A stretch of 64,000 nt of DNA, taken from the NCBI RefSeq assembly GCF_019320115.1, contig NC_089583.1, positions 75,719,368 to 75,783,367 of the forward strand, in the 5' to 3' direction. The number at the start of each line of letters is the position of its first letter. Position 1 is the first letter of the stretch. Both the position numbers and the translations under genes were made by a program. Below, in pieces: positions 34,471-43,471 of this stretch. The notes beneath the pieces were generated by a model that saw only the letters and a list, made by a program, of their open reading frames with translations, was not told the origin of the DNA and ran no database searches. This DNA comes from Miscanthus floridulus. Lineage: Eukaryota > Streptophyta > Magnoliopsida > Poales > Poaceae.

Positions 34471-35432
34471 TCTGTGATTTATGCCAAGGAGTAATCGGGG
34501 GAGAGGAAGAACTGGGGGAGAGGCGGGCCGCGCGCCGATGGCTGGGTGAGCGGCGGCGGCGGAGCGCTCGCTGGGCAACGGGGCGGAGCTGGGTGCGACC
34601 GGAGGCAGAAGAGGTGGAGGCCGTTAGATCTTCATCGCATGGTAAAAAAAAATCGTGTGCTAGAAGAGGGTGAAACACCCGAAAGCCAGGTAGACAGACT
34701 TGTGAAAAAGTAGGGAGGGAGGTCAAAAGACTCGCTCCGATCTTTCCTTTTGGCTTTGCTTATCTAGCTACTCGTCTCTCTCACACACACAGTATCTATC
34801 TTATCTACTCGATCGCATGCAGCTCCTTGTTCATTTCCTTTCTTCAGCTGTTTTGGCACAAACACGGGTAAACCCGGGCCGGCTCCATCCATCCACAGTT
34901 CCACACATGATTGATTACTGTGGAGCAGTGCTCAGCAGCTAGACGGACGTCCCATCTATCGCCCATGGGCACAGGTAGCAGCCACATGTGAGGACTGCGG
35001 GATCCAGCGATAAAACTGTACTGGATCGCCGTTATTTTTCCTCGGTCTCGTTGGAGAGATAAGGCGGGCCGGTTTGCACGCGTGCTTGCATGCTCCTGCC
35101 GCAGTCCTGTTCACTGCTACATCTCCATGCAGGCATCGGCCAAAGCAGCTCGCGCTCGCGCAGTGCCCTTGACCCCTTGTTGGCCTTCTGGCCGGGTGAA
35201 GCGATCCAGAGAGCGCAGCGGCATCCTAGCTAGCTGCTAGTAGCTCTCATCTCTGCTACCAGTACGTACTCTGAGCGTATACCGGCGTAGGAGCCGGATC
35301 GATCGAGGACGTGCGGGTGGTGCCGATAGATAAAGAAAAGTGCACTAGCTAGTACCAAGTTGGTACACCAAGACGTGAGGCCGGAATCTCCCGATCCATC
35401 GATCTTAGCCACACACAGCAACTCTATCTCAT
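34471..35432. other. Intergenic DNA, no gene recognised
   Basis: GC-rich near 34500-34620, then ordinary composition. No supported coding region, RNA gene or repeat. Confidence 0.4.
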
Positions 35433-35447
35433 CACTATGGGAGACGC

Positions 35448-35980
35448 GCTATTTGCCGAGTGCTCGGCGCTTTGTCGAGTGTCGAAACACGGACACTCGG
35501 TAAAGAGGCAGTTTTCCGAGTGCCGCACTCGGCAAAGCCGGTACTCGGCAAAGACCGTCTTTGCCGAGTGCCAAACACTCGACAAAGAGGGACACTTGGC
35601 AAACGTCCTCTTTGCCGAGTGTCAGGCACTCGGCAAAGAATAACCCTCGGCAAAATACCTCAGGAGACGCCGGTGGCCCCTCCGTCATCCTTTGCCAACA
35701 GCGGCGAATCTAGACTAAACTGCTGCCGGGGTCGCACAGATTCATGAACTCAATTTGATGGGGTCGTAGCTGGCCGGAATACGCGGGGTTCCACTGATTC
35801 GTACAAAGTTATCGGGGTCGCATGACCCCGACACATGCACTGTGGCTTCGCCGCTGTTTGCCAAGTGCTGGCCATTAGCACTCGGCAAACGTGCTGTCTT
35901 TGCCGAGTGCTGCAAGCCTGGCACTCGGCAAAGAGGTTCCTTTGCCGAGTGCCAATTCCGATACTCGGCAAAGTATTTTT
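35448..35980 (+). repeat. TTTGCCGAGTG subterminal repeats (CACTA)
   Basis: About a dozen copies of TTTGCCGAGTG or its complement CACTCGGCAAA, often as facing pairs such as TTTGCCGAGTGCC...CACTCGGCAAAG. These are the transposase-binding type repeats of a large grass CACTA family. Interrupted by a small hAT MITE. Confidence 0.85.
35699..35856. mobile_element. hAT-type MITE, 158 bp, with 8-bp target duplication
   Basis: Ends CAGCGGCGAAT and, complemented, CAGCGGCGAAG are near-perfect terminal inverted repeats. TTTGCCAA is duplicated on both sides (35691-35698 and 35857-35864). Size, CA...TG ends and 8-bp duplication are diagnostic of hAT MITEs. It is nested inside the CACTA subterminal repeats, so it is younger than that element end. 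Confidence 0.85.
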
Positions 35981-36400
35981 ATTTTTTTTATTTTTGTTTT
36001 CAAATTTTTCTATGGCATTTATACAGTACCTTGAAGCACATGTTCCAATTTGGAACTTTTCTATGACTTTTTGGTATATTTTTTAAATTTTTTATGTTTA
36101 CTTGAATTTTTCTTGAAAAAGTAAATTTGAACTGCAGGTGCATAAAATATTGGAATTTAGCGATTCAAAAAATGGTATTCATGTTTTTGAGTGTATTTTG
36201 AGGCCGTATGCAGAGACATTCATGAAATTTCGAACATCTGTTTCACGAAACATGACCACCAACTTGTTAAAAAAGTGTTTTTTAATTATATAAAATGCAA
36301 ACGAAGTCCGAAAATCACGAAACTTGTCGAGGTATCGTGTCATCGCATGTAGAGGCTGTGGTAAAAAATTTAAAAGTTTTCGAGCAAGTTGTGACGTACG

Positions 36401-37209
36401 ATGCCTAAAACTCAGACATCTCCACAGTGCCAAAGGGATGTGTCTATAAGTGCTGAATTACGACAGGTGGCCAATGGCTTTGACTATAAGGTCTTGTCAT
36501 TTAATGCTTATGACGTGAATGGATATCGCTTCCACACAACAAGGTACGAGCAGAGTCGTCCCAATCCAAGGACCACGAATACCGGAGTATTTACGCCCAG
36601 CACTAATCAGGAGGAGTATTATGGGACAGTTGAAGAAATATACGAGCTCGACTACCGTGGTTCCAAAGCACTTAATCCTGTCATATTTAAATGCCAGTGG
36701 TTTGATCCTGCAGTATCGAGAAAGTCCCACAACTTGGGATAGTGGAAACTCGACAGGATTCCTTCTATCCAGGAGAAGATGTCTATATTGTGGCTCAATA
36801 AGCCACACAAGTTTATTATTGTTCATATGCTTGCAAAACCGACCCACGTCTTCAGGGTTGGTATATTGTGCACAAGGTATCACTACACGGTAGATTACCT
36901 CGCCCAAACCCTGATGATTACAACTTGAACCCAAACACGCATGACGGAGAGTTCTATCAACAAGAAGAGGGGCTACCAGGGATGCTCGAGATAAACTTAA
37001 CTGGAGAGATCAAAATGGAAGCAGACGAGGAATGTGTTGTTGACGAGGACGCTGCAAATGAGGTGCATGATCCGAAGGACTTGGAAATGCTTGACAGACT
37101 ACGACTAGGCAATGACAATGATGAGGATAAGGCTGTTGAGGATTTGGACAATCTTGATAGTGATGACGATACCTATCGTCCAGATAATCCCGATCATGAA
37201 GAATATTAG
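36401..37209 (+). pseudogene. TNP2-like CACTA transposase, C-terminal part
   Basis: Recognisable from FNAYDVNGYRFHTTRYEQSR, GTVEEIYELDYRGSKALNPV, IFKCQWFDP, through DVYIVAQ, HKVSLHGRLPRPNPDDYNL and an acidic tail DSDDDTYRPDNPDHEEY. This is the conserved C-terminal (DUF4216-type) region of grass TNP2 transposases. Breaks: a one-base deletion near 36739 shifts the frame at NLG, and a TAA at about 36811-36813 interrupts the VAQ-ATQ segment. The N-terminal catalytic half (about 600-700 residues) is missing: non-coding subterminal DNA directly precedes it. The protein would have cut the element ends; this copy cannot. Confidence 0.85.
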
Positions 37210-37322
37210 AAATACATGTAATACTATGTTATTTTGTAATTACATTTTCTTTATTTTGCATCTCTTACTAAGTACGTCTCGTTTATTTGTATTTACTGGT
37301 TTACTCTTTTTAATTGCAGGTG

Positions 37323-39204
37323 ATGGGGCCCACTAGGAGGAGATGCCCCTCGGTTTACGCCAACCGAAGGGACATTGCGGCGGCTAAGGAGGCGGAGGCG
37401 TCAGAGAGGCTGAGAGGCAGGCCTAGGCGGGAGCCGTTGACTGACCACAGGCGCAGCTTCTCACGTGACTCTGTGCACGATGATGACCTTCAGCACACGG
37501 TGGACGGGGATGGGGGTCCACGGATGGAGGACAAGGAGGCGGTTCCAGCGATGGAGGACGAGGAGGCGGCGACGGTAGGGGGTTCCACTTCCTCTGGTAC
37601 GTCGAAGCCCTACCAGCGAGGTCCCGCAAAGCTCCCGAAGCGACCAATACATGTTGCACCCAAGGGCGATAAGTAAGTAACTTCATATGTTCTTCATTTG
37701 ATATGTTGAAAAATCATAATAACAACTAATAACTATTGTGGACCACTTGTACAGGAACTGGGTGCTTGTGGACCAGGCGGCCCCGGCACGCAATGTGAAT
37801 GGCATCCTAGGACTTCTGTGCAAGGAACACTTCCCTGGCCTGGTTAGGAAAGGAGATCAGGATTGGGAGCCGGCCTGAACGTTTGACCACTATGCCCTCG
37901 TGCAGGATGCTCCAGATCATAATGGCATCCGCTGCAGAAACAAGGCAGATCAGGTGATTAGGGAGTTGTGGGTAAGTCTTTCTTGCACTACATTCCTCAA
38001 TTCCTCGCATTCATTGGACATTTTTGAAAGAAAATAATGGATACCTCATGTCTTTATGCAGGACTTCTTCATAATCTAGGAGGGACAGGAGGAAAGTGTG
38101 TATCAGGTGGCTTACACTTCCTGTAAAAGGCGTGTCATGGACTTGCACTATGAGTCCCGCCTCCAGGCCCACATAGACTACAACGCCAAGTTCCTACTCA
38201 GACGTGTCAACAAAGAGGAGGCAAGACAGATGACACTGATAAGGGAGCAGTACATACAGGTAAATACAAAACATGAATATTCATTTCTTTTGAGATTAAG
38301 TATGCCTAATTTGATCTTCTGATATGTCGTCTACTTGATGTCCTATAGGCGATTCCAAACTGGTGTGCCACCCACCCCGATTGCTGGGAATATATTGTGG
38401 ACACCTGGTTGGACGGGGACTGGCAGAAGAAGCACGAGGAGGCCCGCAATAGGCGTTTGTAGATGCCAGGTGTACCTCACCATCAGGGCAGCCGCAGCCT
38501 CAGCAAATATGCAAAGGCATATGTAAGTCTCCGCCATTGCTCTAATCTAGCCGCGCTCAATTCTGCATCATTTCTAACCACATGTTGTTGTCTTTCTCGT
38601 AGTCGGATGCACATGGTGGCCAGTCAGTTGGTCAACTCAAGGCATATGCTCTGGCTCACATGGGCAAGGCGACGGCCGGCATCGAGTACGACCCAGATGC
38701 CCTGCTTGAGGCATACACCAACTCCAGCATCCACACCCACCTCTCTTCGTACACAGAGGCGGCAAGGTCAGTCCATTTGCTGGGCTACGATCCGAGAACC
38801 GAGGAGCACCTTGATCCTAAGCTCATGATGAGGGTGGGGCAAGGCAAGAAGCATGGGTGGTTCTGGATTGGCGATGGCATCCTCGACACGGCCTCTACTC
38901 CTCCTCTCCACCAGCTCCGAGCAGTGAGCACAAGCTCAAGCGTGCCCATACGCCAATGGCCGACCACGGTGTCGGCACTCCAGGTAAGCATTCCTATTTC
39001 ATTCATCGTTCTTTGACTTTTACATACCTTACATATGCATTATTGAAACATTAGGGTCAAATGCTGCAGGCCCAGGTGCAGGAACTACAGGCCGAGCGGG
39101 AGGCCGAGCGGCAGAGGCTACAGGCTTTGGAGGCCCAGCAGGAGCAAGATCAGCGGCAGATGGCCGAGATGATCAAGTTCATGCAGCAAATTGGCCAGCA
39201 ATAA
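37323..39204 (+). pseudogene. TNP1-like second CACTA gene (Transposase_24 type), six exons
   Basis: Exons with GT-AG borders: 37323-37672, 37755-37971, 38062-38259, 38349-38522, 38603-38983 and 39055-39204; frames agree across junctions. Family landmarks: GPAKLPKRPIHVAPKGDKNW across the first junction, RVMDLHYESRLQAHIDYNAK, PNWCATHPDCWEYIVDTWL, MPGVPHHQGSRSLSKYAKAY, GIEYDPDALLEAYTNSSIHT, KKHGWFWIGDGI and a C-terminal Gln/Glu coiled coil ending MAEMIKFMQQIGQQ. Three in-frame stops kill it: TGA 37876-37878 (Trp expected), TAG 38077-38079 and TAG 38460-38462 (Gln expected). In En/Spm the second product binds subterminal repeats and assists TNP2. The intact splice sites suggest relatively recent inactivation. 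Confidence 0.8.
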
Positions 39205-39339
39205 GGTTGGGTGATCCCACAGACGCTGCTTGCTCTAGGTCCACCTCCACAATGTCCTGATTCTACCCCGGTGAGTATAAGTATGAAGTTTTACTTTCTA
39301 TGCTGAAACTTAGAGAAACCTAGTGAAACCTAGAGAAAC

Positions 39340-39484
39340 CTAGTGGTGGTGGTGTGGTGGTCATGGTGGTGGTGGTGGTGTGGTGTTGGTGGTGGTGGTC
39401 ACGGTGTTGTGGTGCTCATGGTGGTGGTGGTGGTGGTGGTCATGGTGGTGATGTGGTGGTGGTGGTGGTGTGGTGGTGGTGGTG
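39340..39484 (+). repeat. (GGT)n-type imperfect microsatellite
   Basis: About 145 bases of GGT/GTG with interspersed CATGGT. Inside the CACTA interior downstream of the TNP1-like gene. Its Val/Trp/Gly open frame is an artefact. Confidence 0.9.
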
Positions 39485-39870
39485 AAATGACCTCGGATGG
39501 AGAAACAACCAAAATGAAAGTTGTAGATCTTGAAAAGTTATGAAACTTTGTAGTTGACAACTTTTTGATTTGAAATCATCTTATCAAGGAAAACTATGTT
39601 TGAATTTCCAAAAATTTGAAATTTGAAATTTTTAAACGACCTCGGATGGATAAATAGTAAAAATGAAAGTTGTAGATCTTGAAAAGTTATGAAACTTTGT
39701 AGTTGATAACTTTCTTATTTGAAATCATGTTGTCATGGAAAACTACGTTCGAATTTCTTAAATTTGAAATTCAAATTTTATAAGTGACCTCGGATGGAGA
39801 AACTACCAAAATGAAAGTTGTAGATCTCGAAATGTTATAAAACTTTATAGTTGACAACGTTTTCATTTGA
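39485..39870 (+). repeat. Three 145-150-bp CACTA subterminal repeats
   Basis: The phrase GACCTCGGATGGA followed by AAATGAAAGTTGTAGATCT and AAACTTTGTAGTTGA recurs at about 39490, 39640 and 39785, with period about 150 bp. Direct repeats near the right terminus, as in many CACTA elements. Confidence 0.75.
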
Positions 39871-39954
39871 ATTAGTTTAGGGTCTTAAATAATCAATTTA
39901 TGCTCAGTTTTGTATAATATGTGGGGAACCAAAATAGAATGTAGACACAAGTGA

Positions 39955-40025
39955 TCGTGAAGTGCAGTGGTAGAGGAGTTTACGCGCAAGCTAGAGGTTG
40001 TGGGTTCGAAACCCGGCCAATGGAA
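39955..40025 (+). other. tRNA-like remnant inside CACTA right arm
   Basis: GCAGTGGTAGAGG resembles a tRNA A box/D-arm and GGGTTCGAAACCC is a good B box/T-arm. The middle does not fold into a convincing anticodon arm and the acceptor stem does not pair. Similar tRNA-like pieces are found in grass CACTA elements. Not annotated as a tRNA gene. Confidence 0.45.
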
Positions 40026-40281
40026 AGTGTGCAAAAATCATGAAAAAAATGTCTCAACGATAGAGTGAGGGTGTGTGTGGCTGCCGGTGGGGACCTCCTC
40101 GGATTAAAAAATTTGCTATTTTTCCCCTTTTTTGTGATTTTCAGAAATTGATTTGTAGGGATGGTCTGATAACCGCCCCTATAAATCAATGATTTGTAGC
40201 CACCCCTTCGTAGGGGCGGCTGGCAAAACTGCCCCTATAGAGGGTTACGAGCCGCCCCTAAAAAACATTTCCTACGTAGTG

Positions 40282-40721
40282 AAATCAAACCGAGGGAGGA
40301 GAAAAGCAAACCGTGAACACTAGAGCGCGCGAACCGTCCTTGTCAGAGTAGAAAGCGAACCACGCACATGAGTCGAACCCTCTAGCATAAAATAATCAGC
40401 ATTGTACACGCATGAGAAGAGAGAGACCAAAAGAGGGATGCAGAATCTTCCGCGTGGCACTTGCATGGTGAGTGGTGGGTCCCAGCAGCCGATGCTCACA
40501 CAACACACATCGAACCTCCTGACACTTGCATGCTCGGTTTGCTTTACACATTGGAGCTTCCCTAAGAGCAAGGTAAGTTTTTCTTGCAAGTTGTATCTTT
40601 TATATCATATGCTCTTGCTCTTGCATTTGCATCCAAGCAGTAAGGAGATAGGTTTTAATTTTGGTATCTATTATTTGTTTGATTTGGTTGTGTTGTCATC
40701 AATCACCGATATGGGAGAGAT
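40282..40721. other. Flank and 3' interior of Sirevirus F
   Basis: 40282-40570 is unassigned. From about 40580 the text (TGTTGTCATCAATCACC, then GGGAGAGAT at 40712-40720) is the usual end of a Sirevirus interior: non-coding tail and polypurine tract just before a 3' LTR on the plus strand. No coding sequence. Confidence 0.5.
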
Positions 40722-41280
40722 TGTAAGGAAAATGGCACCTAGCATGGGCCATATGTGATTTCGGGGGTTGATTGACAACATGATCAAGTAGACTAGTATG
40801 GTTTGCCAGTATATACAAGGTTTTAATTCATTTGGATGCAAGGATGGACTGGACTTGGCAACGTGAAGACCAAATGATCAACACCTCAAGAAAGATATTA
40901 GAGTTGTTATTGAAGACCTAGAAGACATGCTAGAAGATCAAGACATCAGGTAGAAGAAGCCCAGATAAGAAAACACAAAGAAATGAAGAAGATTTGGGCT
41001 ACGGGCAGTCACCGGATAACTCCGCTGATGCTCTATGAATTGAAGAGCACTAGAGCTTAGGCTCTGGTCAAGATCTCTACATAGGTGTTTTGCAGTCACC
41101 AGATAACTCTAGTGCATAAGCTAGTTGAATCAGCATCGGAGCTCAGGGCATCAGCCAACAACTCCGCAGAAGGTTTTTCAACCAATTGGAATTTGCTAGT
41201 GATATGAAGAGGGATCTCCAGAGAATGTGTCACCCTTAGGGTCCCTACAAAATCTTTTGGAGGTCATCGGATACTCCAGT

Positions 41281-42896
41281 TGTCGGGTACCATAATAAGG
41301 GGTCCCCTAAGCAAGAACCAAAAAACCCGCTTAGACCTTGTAAAAATCAAAGCTAAGAGACAACCGTCGGCAAACCCCCACCTTATCCGAGGCTCGGCTG
41401 GACCGCTCGGCCCACCTCAAACAATATCCGGGCTCACCCGAAGCGGGCTCAGCCCAAAATGAAACTGTAAGGCCTCGGATGAGGTACCGATTCTCCGCCT
41501 CGCTCGAGGCCCTGCCCGTAAGGCCTCGGACGAGGTACCGATTCTCCGCCTCGCTCGAGGCCCCATGCGTAAGGCCTCGGACGAGGTACCGATTCTCCGC
41601 CTCGCTCAAGGCCCCGCACATAAGGCCTCGGACAAGGTACCAATTCTCCGCCTCGTCCGAGGCCCTGCCCGTAAGGCCTTGGATGAGGTACCGATTCTCC
41701 GCCTCGCTCGAGGCCCCGCGCGTAAGGCCTCGGATGAGGTACCAATTCTCCGCCTCGCTCGAGGCCCCACACGTAAGGCCTCGGACGAGGTATCGATTCT
41801 CCGCCTTGCCTGAGGCCCCGTGCGTAAGGCCTCAGACGAGGTACCAATTCTCCGACTCGCTCGAGGCCGACTCGGCATCAACCCCGTTGCCTCTGCCTTG
41901 ACCAACTTCTCTGACAGGACATCACATCCAACTAACACGTTCAACCACTCCTGCGACGTCAGCCGAACGATGGCTCGATACAGCGGAGTGGCCAACGAGG
42001 CATGAGTCACATCGATGCCATGCCGTCCGGGACAGGATGGAGCAGGGGTTACCAGCCGCTGTGCTTGGCATTATGCCCATGACTAACACCCGTGCTGCAC
42101 TATGCTGCCTAACCCCTGCTTCGAGGATAGCGCAGCATGGAGAGTCATGTTCGGGTCCCTATAGCCTCGGAATCGACGTACAAAGATCAACTGCTCTCTT
42201 TGAGCCTTAGCTATTCGCTTTGGGGTCCCTGTAGCCTCGGGACTCATGCCCGCTGAGCCCCCCACAATGGTTCAGCCTTGGCACCGACTAGGCCTCGGCT
42301 CTCTACGTTGTCAACATATAGTGACCGGCACATCGTCTGCAGTACGCACCATACCCTGCGCCGAGCCATAGGAGCTCCCATGTCACACAGGATCAGGCGT
42401 GACCGACACGTCGCTCTAGTGCACCGAGGACAAGGCCACTCCACTGACCATGCCACCACAATGATGAGCTACAGGGCTCAGACATGCCAGCCTCTACTCA
42501 CAAAACATCATGTAGCAAATCCATGTACTGCCTCCGTGCCTCCCTTTGACTATAAAAGGGAGTGACCGGGGCCGCTTCTAGGGAAGGGGGCAAGTAAAAC
42601 ACAGACACACGCACAGACAAGCGACACACGATGCTCTATAACACACATGCACAAGCAACCCACGCCACTCCACGCAGAGACCTAGGACTAGCTCCCTCTC
42701 TTGCCTAGCTTGTAAACCCCTACTACAAGCACCTCGGTGCAAGGAATACAAGATTGCTCTCTTAGACTAGACGTAGGGCACCTATTGCCTGAACCAGTAT
42801 AAACCTTATGTCTCTTTGCATCACCATCCGGGATTAGGGGCACGCAGTACACTTTCACTAGTTGGTTGAGGATCCGCCAGACCCAAAACACCGACA
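41281..42896 (+). repeat. Solo gypsy LTR with 5-bp target duplication
   Basis: Starts TGTCGGGTACCATAATAAGG and ends AAACACCGACA, flanked on both sides by CCAGT (41276-41280 and 42897-42901). No interior or second LTR is attached, so it is a solo LTR of 1616 bp left by LTR-LTR recombination. A TATA box (ACTATAAAAGGG) lies near 42550 in plus orientation. Its left half contains a 51-bp tandem array. Confidence 0.9.
41469..41876 (+). repeat. 51-bp minisatellite, 8 units, inside the solo LTR
   Basis: Units starting AAGGCCTCGGA at 41469, 41520, 41571, 41622 and on, exactly 51 bp apart. Each has a dyad GGCCTCGG...CTCGAGGCC. Because 51 is a multiple of three, long repeat-coded open frames appear on both strands; these are not genes. 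Confidence 0.9.
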
Positions 42897-43471
42897 CCAG
42901 TGGTCACCGGGGAAGTGGCACTAGAGAAAGAGTGCAATGGTTGGTAATAGCTAGTTTACATGTGGCAGTCACTGAAAAACTCTGGTGTGTGTAGTTCTGT
43001 CCAACAACTAGTTTTAGACTTTGGGGCTTATATATATACCCCTCCCGAAGGCCGACCATTTGGGAGTGTTAGAGTGTGCTAAAGTTGTCAGGGAGTTGAG
43101 GCTCCATTCCAAGTGCTCTATCCACCACAAGTGCTAAAGGAAATATTAGGTGACTAGAGTAGTGCTTTTGCAAAGTGCCTAGGCTAGTTAGGCCTACACA
43201 TTGGTGCTTTGCTCTAGGCTTAGGCTTAGTGTTTAGTAAGGTTTACATACCTCTTACCAACCTGGTGCTTACGTACACCATTGCTTGACACTAGAGGCTT
43301 GTAGTTTTGCGAGACCCTTCGAGGTGTGGAGAGGCCATTGAGCGTGTATGAAAGGGAACATGTGATTCACGATGTTTTGATAGGAAACATGATAGTGAAG
43401 ACGCTAGGGCGCCCTAGGAGCAGGCCTAGCGGGGATCCACTTTGCGCATGGGAAAGGGGCCTATGGGCTCC

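Larger units (their letters stand above)
35433..40281 (+). mobile_element. CACTA (En/Spm-type) transposon region with mismatched ends
   Basis: Left end CACTATGGGAGACGCGC at 35433, followed by dense TTTGCCGAGTG/CACTCGGCAAAG subterminal repeats. The interior carries the C-terminal part of a TNP2-like transposase and a second TNP1-like (Transposase_24-type) gene, both on the plus strand and both broken. The right end at 40277-40281 is TAGTG preceded by TAGGGGCGG-type subterminal repeats of another CACTA family. The flanking triplets (CAT left, AAA right) do not match. This is either two overlapping partial elements or a recombinant. Confidence 0.75.
40722..43471 (+). repeat. Sirevirus F LTR, split by a solo LTR and cut by element B
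   Basis: Begins TGTAAGGAAAATGGCACC right after the polypurine tract at 40709-40721. It is interrupted at 41280/42897 by the solo LTR and continues to 43471, where element B starts. Recurrent short phrases CAGTCACCGGATAACTC, CAGTCACCAGATAACTC, GTCATCGGATACTCC and CAGTCACTGAAAAACTC are its family-specific repeats. A TATA-like CTTATATATATACCCC lies near 43027. The LTR 3' end is not in view. Confidence 0.6.

Noticed and set aside
35448..35980. CRISPR-like array (regularly repeated TTTGCCGAGTG)
   Set aside because: Repeats occur in both orientations with irregular spacing at a CACTA terminus in a plant genome.
39343..39543. Val/Trp/Gly-rich 66-codon ORF
   Set aside because: Translation of the (GGT)n repeat.
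39955..40025. Functional tRNA gene
   Set aside because: A- and B-box-like motifs only; no convincing anticodon arm or paired acceptor stem.
41449..41901. Long repeat-coded ORFs on both strands (132-140 codons)
   Set aside because: Produced by the 51-bp minisatellite, whose unit length is a multiple of three; the frames exist on both strands and in several phases.
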